This document shows positions 55,650-64,000 of a stretch of 64,000 bases of DNA, piece by piece. The DNA comes from Antedon mediterranea (lineage: Eukaryota; Echinodermata; Crinoidea; Comatulida; Antedonidae). Position numbers and translations under genes: made by a program. Below the pieces are notes generated by a model. That model had not been told where the DNA came from. It made no database searches and saw only the letters and a list, made by a program, of their open reading frames with translations. The stretch is taken from positions 35,646,501 through 35,710,500 of the forward strand of contig NC_092672.1 of assembly GCF_964355755.1 (NCBI RefSeq). The letters run 5' to 3'. Positions within the stretch are counted from its first letter, which is position 1. Each line of letters opens with the position of its first letter.

Positions 55650-58600
55650 TTATGAGTATTCCTGATGTAATAGTGAATTCATATAATGTGAGATTTCTTG
55701 ACAATCTGGAGATTGTAACATGTTCACTTGCAAGTTTAAATCGTTCTCCACTTGTTTTTTATCCTACAAAATAAAAGATGCAAATATCATTGTGCGGTGC
55801 TTAGTATTATTACGATAAATTAAGTTCCACACTTGATTATTTTCCACAAACAAATTAAAAATAACATTTGGTATACTTTGTTCTGTTCATTGAGGTTTGG
55901 TGTTAACAAGGAATTGGGTTCATGCTTACAAATATGTATAACCCAAGGGCCCAATCTATATTGAATGTTGTGGGGGGAGGGGGAGACAGAAACTTAGGGA
56001 GTAAAGCTCTGTCTACACTATCAAACTAGTTCAACAAAAAAATGTGATGTGCCCAAATATGGTAGTGATATCCTTAAATATGGTAGTGATATGACATCAT
56101 CATGTCCATATATAGGCACATTACATTTTTTGTCACACAAAATTTGATAGTTTAGACAGAGCTTAAAAAACATTAATATACAAAAAAAAATGGAAACAAT
56201 TCGAGACTTAGAACACCATTCAAGTTCTAGATAATTAGCAACGAATATATAATATAAAAGATAAATCCCAAGGCAAAGTACTGAAAAAATGACAATGCTG
56301 TGGGTATCAGTGGCTGGATCTCAATGGAGATACAAAAATAAAAAAAGCACTAAAAAAATGACAATGCTGTGGGTATCAGAGGCTGGATCTCAATGGTGAT
56401 ACAAAATAAAATAAGCACTGAAAAAATGACAATGCTGTGGGTATCAGTGGCTGGATCTCAATGGAGATACAAAATAAAAAAAGCACTGAAAAAATGACAA
56501 TGCTGTGGGTATCAGAGGCTGGATCTCAATGGTGATACAAAATAAAAAAAGCACTGAAAAAATGACAATGCTGTGGGTATCAGTGGCTGGATCTCAATGG
56601 AGATACAAAATAAAATAAGCACTGAAAAAATGACAATGTTGTGGGTATCAGTGGCTGGATCTCACTGGAGATACAAAATAAAATAAGCACTGAAAAAATG
56701 ACAATGTTGTGGGTATCAGTGGCTGGATCTCAATGGAGGTACAAAATAAAATAAGCACTGAAAAAATGACAATGCTGTGGGTATCAGTGGCTGGATCTCA
56801 ATGGAGATACAAAAAAAAAGCGAAAAGCTAAATCAAAACGAGAAGTAAAACAGCCAGAAAAGTTAGCAGAGCTTTATATAAAAGATAAAATATATAATAA
56901 ATGGTCAAACAAATAGTGTCATTATAGTACATGTGATTTAAGAGAATTTAAATTGCAAAAAATTTCTAAAGTAAAAGAATTTTTAATATTTAAAAAAAAT
57001 GAAAACCTTTTATTTTTTCATTATTGACTGAAAGAAACAATTGTATAACTTACAGCAAAATAACCGACAGGATTTGGCAGTGGTGGTAGGCCCAGCTGAT
57101 CTACATAAGGATCCTCTAAGACTGGATGTATCTTAGAAAAGAAACAAGAAATTTGTTTGCTAAATATACAAATAATTATAATATTCTTTCTTTTTTTTAT
57201 TTCAGAAATATCATCCAATATTAAAAATACAATTAACAATATCAAAACTAGTTGTTTATAAATTAAAATATTTGAAAGTTAACTTACTCCTATATCATTA
57301 TTATTTTCAGCATCCCCAACTCTATTTTCAAAAGTTGTTAACTCTTCTTCTTTTGCTTCTATCAATCTTAAATGAAATTTTACGGATCAAATAAAATTCC
57401 GAGGACAAACTTTTACGCTATCATTAAACTAGGACATTAGTAATGCATGGTTCCCACAATGACATAACGCAACATAAGGGGTTTGACCAATCACAAGCGA
57501 TGAATTATTCAAACTGTTGCTTGTCATTTGTCAAATTTCTTGCGTCTCTGTCTTTGCGCTGCGTCCTATTGGTTAACTTTATTAAAACTGCAAAATGGCC
57601 CATTCAAAGTCTTTCTGAAAATAATTTCATTTTTCCTGTTTTTGGTTAATGATAAAACATTTTTTATTAAGGATTTTCTTATCGTTTCTGTTTATAGATT
57701 TCTCATTCATAATAATACTGCATGTGACCTACTTTTCCATTCGTTCAATTTCTTCATCCAGTGCTTCTGATTGTACTTTATTTTCTACAAGTGTTTCTTC
57801 TAGTATACTCTGAAACAATAGGCAAGAAAAATAAATAAAAGATAAAATAATTTGCAGAGAGAAGAGGATGAAACACAGTGCTAGTTCTATGAGAGATTTG
57901 TTGGTTCAAATTGCTCCTTCATTAGTACTGTACCTCCATGGGTCAATGGCTAATACAAACCCATGACGACAAGAATATAAACCCTCTTGGTAACTGGTCA
58001 GTTTTACGAAATTTAATATCTACATTACAAGCTCTGTCTGCATTATCAAACTTTATTTGACAAAAAAATGTGATTATGATATGGACATGATGATGTCATA
58101 TCACTACCATATTTAGGCATATTGCTACCATATTTGGGTGCATCACACTTTTGATAGTGTAGACAGGACTACTAATGTCTAGCATAACTGAATTCGGGCT
58201 AAAAAAATGTGATGATATGGACATGATGATGTCATATCACTACCATATTTAGGCATATTGCTACCATATTTGGGTGCATCACACTTTTGATAGTGTAGAC
58301 AGGACTACTAATGTCTAGCATAACTGAATTCGGGCTAAAAAAATGTGATGATATGGACATGATGTCATATCACTACCATATTTAGGCATATTGCTACCAT
58401 ATTTGGGTGCATCACACTTTTGATAGTGTAGACAGGACTACTAATGTCTAGCATAACTGAATTCGGGCTAAAAAAATGTGATGATATGGACATGATGATG
58501 TCATATCACTACCATATTTAGGCATATTGCTACCATATTTGGGTGCATCACACTTTTGATAGTGTAGACAGGACTACTAATGTCTAGCATAACTGAATTC

Positions 58601-61600
58601 GGGCTAAAAAAATGTGATGATATGGACATGATGATGTCATATCACTACCATATTTAGGCATATTGCTACCATATTTGGGTGCATCACACTTTTGATAGTG
58701 TAGACAGGACTACTAATGTCTAGCATAACTGAATTCGGGCTAGTACTGGCATGATAGTTATTATTATGATGACCATGTGCTCCATGAGCTACTATTAAAT
58801 ACTTACACATTGTTGTTGTAGTTTCTTGTAATCTTTCATGGGTGGCACTTTCAAACTTGTTAGGTTTCTCATTATCCTAATGGATAAAATAAAAGAAAGG
58901 AGAAATCATAGATTATAAACATTACCTAACAAGTTTTTTATAATACACATGTACACTGACCAACTGCTTTATGTCCCATCAGAAGGATGAGGCAATGAGA
59001 TTAAAGTATCTTGCCTAAGAATACAAGTAATATGGCACAAACAGGTCTCAAACCTATGCCTCTCACATGTCAGATATTCATTACTATTACGCCACACCAC
59101 TCTTAAAATCTTGGTTGGTTGAGTCAAGGCAATCTAACAACAGGACACAGAGCTCGCCTTGCTGAGATAGGAACTCGTAAAAGTCCTTTGATCTTATGTC
59201 AGACAAATACCAACAGTACTGTACTATGTTCATATTCTCCATGACATGCAATCTCGGTTAAAGGGGCGTGGAACTGATCATGTTGCAGCCACAGATAAAC
59301 CCTTTGATCTCCGGAGCTCAGCATCATGTTGTTAGAATGCCTTGGTTTGGTTATGTGTTAGGTGAGAAAGCGGTCAAATCATTGGCCTACCTCTGTTTTA
59401 GTTGGCCCAGTTGAGCTTGTATCTCCTGGTATGAAGAGTCTTTGACTTTAACAAGGACACAGCTACAGTACCATGACAGACAAAAGATAGAATAGTTATT
59501 TGTAAATATTATTCAAACATGTAATCTATACTATAAGAGAGAGCGTATTTGTATTTTTGTTTATTCTATTATTTTACACGTATCCATACACATGTCTTGT
59601 CTTGTCTTCTTCTTTATTGTATCAAACAAAAACAATTTCAATACAAAAGGTAGCCAAGATATAGCAGAAGCTAATCAAGCTTGGTACCTTTTATCTTAAC
59701 TAACTTAAGCTACGAAATTAACAAATAAATAACAGAACTTAAAAGAAAATTAAAAAAACGTCAAAAACAAAACAAAACATTTTGAATAATAAATAAATAA
59801 CATAACATAAAGTTCTGTATGTACTGTACTGTAATAAACAAAACCATATCAGTTCAATAGATAATATCTGATGGATTAACAATATATAAAACATTGTAAA
59901 TTATAGATTATTCTTTTATATACTTAAATAAAAGTAATTAGTTGTTTAGAGAAAGCAAATCTAGATGTAATTGTTCGTAATTCTAAAGGTAAATCATTCC
60001 AAAGTACAGTACTGCGAAAATTACAATTAAAAACCAGTGGGTTTATTTGGGTACAACAGATCTGACAACATTGTACCATGACTATAATTCACCAACTATA
60101 CGACCCCGGGAGATGTGCATCATGGATTGTGTAATTTACAAAGAGTTATTGACGTAGGGGTCCTTAAAAAAAACAAAATCGTACGTCACATCAAAACAAT
60201 GGTGTGTCAATTGCCCGTCACTTTACCACTCACTATATCATGAACAACATGGTCACAATATGTCATTATTCAAGTTTCAATTTATTTATCGAACACAAGA
60301 AGTAATACAGGTGATAAAATAAGAAGCATTGTGAACGAAAGGAAGACCAAAAGAGCATAGCTCGTAACAGATGGTCAACAAAGGAATAAATAAAACAAAA
60401 ATATTCTTCAAAATGGGTGCGTTTTTTATGCAGGGGTGCGTCATGGTATTCATAAGGTATGACAAACATAACACACCTCAAAAGGCTTCTTTTTCTCCAT
60501 AGTCCTACCTGATTACACTGTCCAATATTGTGATGATCTGTTCTTGACTGGCCTTTGTCATCACTTTCCATCGGGACAGCACCTTCCCTGATACCATCCT
60601 TTCCTTGTACGGTTCTATAGTTGAGTTGGCACTGATATTTGATTGACTAGTTTCAGTACTTAATATCTGTAAATTTAAAAACCAAACCTACTAAATATGT
60701 GAGATATTTGTTGCTTAAATATGTGAGATTTTCATTGACTAAATATGTGAGATTTTCAATGTCTAAATATGTGAGATTTTCAATGCCTAAATATGTGAGA
60801 TTTTCAATGCCTAAATATGTGAGATTTGCAATGCCTAAATATGTGAGATTTTTAATGCCAAAATATGCGAGATTTTCAATGCCTAAATACGTGAGATTTT
60901 CAATGCCTGTGATTTTTCATTGTCTAAACTCTAAATAAGTTTCTTTCTCTAAAATATGTGACATTTTCGTTGTCTAAATATTTGATTTTCATTCTCTAAA
61001 ACATGTGACATTTTCGTTGTCTAAATAAATGATGGATGTCTGTATTGAATAATTCAGGGACGATTCGGCCCTGAGACGATTCGGCCCGGGACTATTCGGC
61101 CCACTTTTGGGCCAAAACATCCCACTTTGTGGACCGCAAAGGTCTCACTTTAGACCAAATTCATATTCATTTTTTTTTGTATTTATCAAGTTTTTAAAGG
61201 TTTTTAACAATCCGTATTTTATTTATATTGACAATTTTGATATAATATATATAATAAATTACTAAAAAAACGTAATTTTATATTCAATTTATTACTTCGA
61301 AAACCTTGTTTATTTCGTGAATTCGCCAAGCGGTCAACAGAGGGCGTAACTTGTTTACATCGTGCGCGTGACTAAAAAATGATCAATGTTTTCAAAATGT
61401 TTGCTTTATTGCATCTTTATCCCTAGTAGTGCTACCCCATATTCTCTCTGAAAATAAAGTTTGGGGAAAAAAGCTTATTTTATACTTATAAATGCATATC
61501 AAAGCCGATAAATTTAAGTGTGCCGAATCGTCTCAGGGCCGAATCGTCCCGGGCCGAATAGTCCTGGGCTGAATCGTCCCAGGGCCAAATCGTCTCAGGG

Positions 61601-62379
61601 CCGAATCGTCCCGTTACCGAAATGGCCGTATTGAATGAAGTGCTGATCTGAACCTAAGCCTTATTAATACATCTTATTTTGCATTGTAAATTTCATTACT
61701 TTTTTAGTCCCATATAGGTAGAAATACAAACCTTTGTTGCTGGGTGGTTTTTAACGGCAGCAGCACTAACCCTTTTTGGTTTTTTTCGTGACGCATTTCC
61801 ATCTTTAGATTTCTTTTTTCTTTCTGTAACTTTGTAAATAATTACAGTAATTGATTTGATTACTCAATGCATTATCAACTGAGTGATAAGACCTTTTTTT
61901 GAGAAGTTGAACTAATAATAATGTACGCCACCAAATTGTCTAAAAAATATTAATTAAATAATTTTTACATAATTATACTAAAACATTTTTAATAGGCCTA
62001 GGTATGTGACTATGTCTCATAGGCTAGGCCTATAGGCCCTAGCTAGCTAGGCCCTTTGGCCTTTATGTAGTACTAGCCTAGGCCTAGCCTAGTAGGCGAC
62101 GCAGAGTACTATAGGCCTGGCTAGCAAAATAAAAGTTAGTAAGGCCTATCCACTAGGCCTACCTTAGGCCTACTAGCTAGTCCTAGTTAGGCTACCTAGT
62201 CGGTGTGTGACCCCGAAACGGCCACCGACTGAAACGGTCTAACAAACTGAAAAGGCCTAGCCGGCCTAGCCTAGGCCTAGCTAGCCTAGAGGCCTTACTT
62301 AACTTGTTTGCTAATATATAATAATATTCAAGCTACCTTTACTGACATCTGTAATGTTACTACGTGCAGTTGGTTTCAT
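55650..62379 (-). CDS. CENPQ: Centromere protein Q homologue, 9 exons (260 aa)
   Basis: Exons in transcript order are 62379-62337, 61823-61732, 60666-60509, 59462-59391, 58876-58807, 57809-57733, 57366-57288, 57131-57054 and 55763-55650. Phases agree throughout, giving 260 codons plus stop (human 268). CENP-Q belongs to the CENP-O/P/Q/U/R group of the constitutive centromere network at the inner kinetochore. The N-terminus is basic and disordered (ERKKKSKDGNASRKKPKR). Exon 3 has RWKVMTKASQEQIITILDSV, matching the family's W..LS..T...L...MESVI helix. Exons 4-5 give QAQLGQLKQR then LTSLKVPPMKDYKKLQQQC, corresponding to the human ETLKVPPKKMEDL stretch. Exons 6-7 are coiled coil, exon 8 is LPPLPNPVGYF and exon 9 is the last helix. 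Exon 4 was set by the acceptor at 59463-59464, the only one that keeps the frame. The introns hold MITE and minisatellite arrays. Confidence 0.9.
56006..56166. mobile_element. 'tctacactatcaaac' MITE, complete, in CENPQ intron 8
   Basis: The ends aagctctgtctacactatca and tttgatagtttagacagagc are inverted. The interior is tgatgtgcccaaatatggta, catcatgtccatatatagg and so on. About 160 bp. Confidence 0.85.
56276..56873. repeat. Minisatellite of about 68 bp, right array (8 units), inverted
   Basis: Eight units that are the reverse complement of the array at 50306-51083, including the outer flank (gcgaaaagctaaatcaaaac, aaaacagccagaaaagttag). The inner flanks are also related (agtaatttacctttagattt against the inverse of aaatcccaaggcaaagtact). 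Located in CENPQ intron 8. Confidence 0.95.
57443..57573. mobile_element. Palindromic MITE, 'ttggttcccactag' family, degenerate
   Basis: Begins atgcatggttcccacaatga and ends ctttgcgctgcgtcctattg, with gaccaatcacaagcgatgaa inside. It is in CENPQ intron 6, followed by a fragment (57575-57655) of the ttaaagatgtattgtcccc MITE. Confidence 0.55.
58029..58741. repeat. 136-bp tandem array derived from a MITE (5 units)
   Basis: A member of the tctacactatcaaac family (58029-58172) continues into five nearly identical units of about 136 bp (one is 133 bp), each with the MITE interior, one terminus gatagtgtagacaggactac and about 35 bp of outside sequence ending gcataactgaattcgggcta. The outside part is repeated too, so the array arose by tandem duplication of half a MITE with its flank. 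It lies in CENPQ intron 5. Confidence 0.93.
58965..59105 (-). mobile_element. tRNA-derived SINE, second family
   Basis: On the minus strand the head has a box-A-like tggcgtaatagtaatgaa and box B ggtttgagacc, followed by ggcaagatactttaatctca and tgatgggacataaagcagt, an element type familiar from invertebrate SINEs. Located in CENPQ intron 4. Confidence 0.65.
59598..60060 (-). repeat. Probable LINE-like 3' region, minus strand
   Basis: The minus-strand sequence ends with AATAAAGAAGAAGACAAGACAAG near 59598-59625, a simple-repeat tail, and is preceded by a UTR-like stretch. No reading frame is preserved. A similar minus-strand 3' end may start at 60275. Confidence 0.35.
60690..60925. repeat. 24-bp minisatellite in CENPQ intron 2
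   Basis: About ten units of taaatatgtgagattttcaa followed by tgcc, grading into diverged units up to about 61030. As 24 is divisible by three, the + strand stays open and gives an 8-residue repeat, not a gene. Confidence 0.93.
61057..61618. mobile_element. TIR element with 'gacgattcggccc' subrepeats
   Basis: The left end has three tandem copies of a gacgattcggccc-like unit and the right end has five in inverse orientation (gggccgaatcgtccc). In between lies 400 bp of AT-rich sequence without a reading frame. It is about 560 bp, in CENPQ intron 2. A related fragment lies at 40314-40420. Confidence 0.75.
61990..62310. repeat. Dense cluster of AGGCCTA / CTAGGC palindromes
   Basis: About 300 bases at the start of CENPQ intron 1 are built largely from aggcctag, ctagctag and taggccta words. 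The hexamer AGGCCT, common in the whole window, reaches its highest density here. No clean repeat unit is visible. Confidence 0.8.
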
Positions 62380-62516
62380 TTTGATGTTGTCAATTATTTA
62401 AATTTGTTTTTACCGCTAATTTTCTTATCTACTCTCCATCTTTCAACAATTGGCTGAGCAGTATATACTCCCTCTCTCGTTTTAGCTCCGATTCTGCAAT
62501 CTAAATTTGGGCGAAT

Positions 62517-62527
62517 GGTGGCGCTAT
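62517..62527 (+). promoter_or_regulatory. GGTGGCGCTAT motif upstream of CENPQ
   Basis: It shares GGCGCTAT with the motif upstream of TXNDC17 and the membrane-protein gene and lies about 140 bp before the CENPQ start codon. Confidence 0.35.
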
Positions 62528-62529
62528 TC

Positions 62530-63900
62530 AAATTATACCAAGAACATATCCAACTTATTATTAGTCTATAAAATAAGCTCAGGTTTGTATTCAAATTTCT
62601 ATTTTATTTATTGCAATTTATGCATTATCATTATTATTTTTTTAATTAAATATTAATAGCAACATATTTGAACAACAATATTTTGTGTCATTTTTTATTT
62701 CAAAGCATATAACTGACATAACAACATCATCAAATTGTCAATTGACCCAGAACCAGGGAGTTGTTTTTAAGTTTTAACAACTCCCTCCCTGGCCAACACT
62801 ACCCTTCTTTACATCTATTATTTCTCAAACACAAATATAATTTGTAAACATTAGAAATATAATGGATAAACAGAAACCTTTTTTAATAAGTCTATTACCT
62901 ATCTCAAGTAAAACTTTTCAACAATTAACAAAATGTTTTCCTCATGGATAAAAATGAACATAAAAAGTAAAAATATTTAACATTAGTAATATTTCATTCT
63001 TACTACACACAAACATACTGACCTCCAGAACTGTTTTTTTTGTTTATATATTTTAAAATATGTAATTATGTATTGCCAAAAGAAAATCAAATTTTCTGAT
63101 ACTTGACCAATAAAGAATCGTGATTCTTGACATAATGATAGTCAGTGCAACATTTACTTTCAAGCACTATTATGATTTAACAGTTAAGTTACCCTCATTA
63201 ATTTCTATCTTGGGTCCCATACTTTACTCCCTTAAAAGTGCAGAAAAATATGTTGTACTCATAATTATATTTCTATACTATTTTTTTTCACTCCTTAAGG
63301 TAATGTGAACTACCATTTATGGTAGAAAATATGAAAAGAAAAAATACATGGGCCGGTTTGCGGCCAACGACGTTCGTAGTAATACACAGTACTTTCAAAA
63401 CATAAGCATGGCAACTAAACAAAGTTAAAAATCCTCTTTATTGGGAGGAAAATACAATTGCACCATTTTTCTTTCTTTTGAAGATCCTCTTTTTATATCC
63501 TCTTTAAGAATTGTACACATATACCCTATGCTGTCTTATTTCTCCAGTATTGTTGTGATGTTTATCTGTTTATCATTAAATTGTTGTTTTCTTGCACATA
63601 AATATGTATTTATATTATCATCATGTTTTTGGTAATTAATATGTACATTATAAACGTCCAAGTGGACCATACAAAGAAACAATCTTTAAAATGAAATAAA
63701 AAAATAATATTAAAGTACCAATATACTCAATTATTTTTTGTTTGTTTTCTTAGTGAGTTTAATTTCTCACTAAATCATAACCACACTGGCAATATCAATA
63801 ACTTAGTTACTACGGGGTGCAACTAAGATATTATTGTTGTCCATTTCAGATAGTGATGATACAGCCATTTATCCTAAATGTGTAAAACACAAGCAAGAAC
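62530..63900. other. Spacer upstream of CENPQ
   Basis: AT-rich, no supported gene. A hairpin of about 14 bp (accagggagttgtt ... aacaactccctccctgg) lies at 62751-62794. Short open frames at 63120-63308 and 63441-63635 have no recognisable content. Confidence 0.45.
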
Positions 63901-63901
63901 A

Positions 63902-63982
63902 TTAGGCTCGAAGCGCCCTCACATTTAAGCAACGTTTAGCAAGTTCAAAGACTGTGTCATCAAGCCATTCGTCTCCATAAAA
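63902..63982 (-). CDS. Possible last exon of a gene leaving the window
   Basis: On the minus strand an acceptor (cttctag) at 63983-63984 is followed by 26 codons and a stop. The peptide includes YGDEWLDDTVFELAKRC and ends NVRALRA. The alternation of Leu/Val and the AKRC segment would fit the end of a leucine-rich repeat such as in F-box/LRR proteins, but the piece is too short to be sure. The rest of the gene, if real, lies beyond position 64000. Confidence 0.3.
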   Translation of the reverse strand, partial: FYGDEWLDDTVFELAKRCLNVRALRA

Positions 63983-64000
63983 CTAGAAGCCTTTTGATTG

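Noticed and set aside
60699-60938. 79-codon ORF with KYVRFSMP repeats
   Set aside because: A by-product of the 24-bp minisatellite in CENPQ intron 2.
63441-63635. Hydrophobic short ORFs near the right end (also 63120-63308)
   Set aside because: Length and AT-rich hydrophobic composition are expected by chance; no splice or family support.

Overview
The window is eukaryotic nuclear DNA: AT-rich, intron-rich genes with GT-AG junctions, tRNA-derived SINEs, CR1/L2-like LINE fragments, many palindromic MITEs and many minisatellites. The palindrome AGGCCTA is conspicuously frequent throughout. Together with animal genes such as NOC4L, TXNDC17 and CENPQ in invertebrate-like form, this suggests an invertebrate deuterostome, most likely an echinoderm. 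The class cannot be fixed from the sequence alone.

Region 1 (about 1-27,000) is a tandem array of small alpha-2,8-sialyltransferase-like genes on the + strand. Copy 1 (2050-3223) is broken, having lost sialylmotif L. A tail remnant of another copy lies at 6174-6217. Copy 2 (6678-10900) and copy 3 (20188-24390) each have three coding exons with matching splice phases and intact reading frames of 292 and 296 aa. Large duplicated blocks include 1045-5365 with 22028-26970, and 6174-6560 with 10855-11220. Introns and spacers are filled by LINE fragments, SINEs, palindromic minisatellites and nested DNA transposons. At 11844-19993 and 27583-29240 target-site duplications and internal comparison allow the order of insertions to be reconstructed.

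Region 2 (about 27,000-31,000) holds repeats: a 21-bp minisatellite split by a transposon that itself carries a LINE, and two tRNA-Val-like sequences.

Region 3 (31,285-62,379) is a normal gene neighbourhood. It contains TXNDC17 (+, 4 exons), NOC4L (-, 11 exons, tail-to-tail with TXNDC17), a membrane-anchored copine/RGLG-like vWA protein (-), an unrecognised type I membrane protein (+, 3 exons, head-to-head with the vWA gene) and CENPQ (-, 9 exons, tail-to-tail with the membrane protein gene). I assembled these gene models by joining exons at GT-AG sites with consistent phase; the predicted lengths agree with the human proteins from memory (NOC4L 514 versus about 516 aa, TXNDC17 125 versus 123, CENPQ 260 versus 268). 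The genes do not form a common pathway: a redox protein, a ribosome-biogenesis factor, a kinetochore subunit and two membrane proteins are simply neighbours.

The most unusual structures are three. A 61-bp minisatellite in NOC4L intron 6 repeats the end of exon 6 with its 5' splice site about 13 times. Two inverted minisatellite arrays of about 68 bp flank the terminal exons of two convergent genes. Sialyltransferase copies sit among hairpin-forming minisatellites. No clearly new multi-gene system was found.
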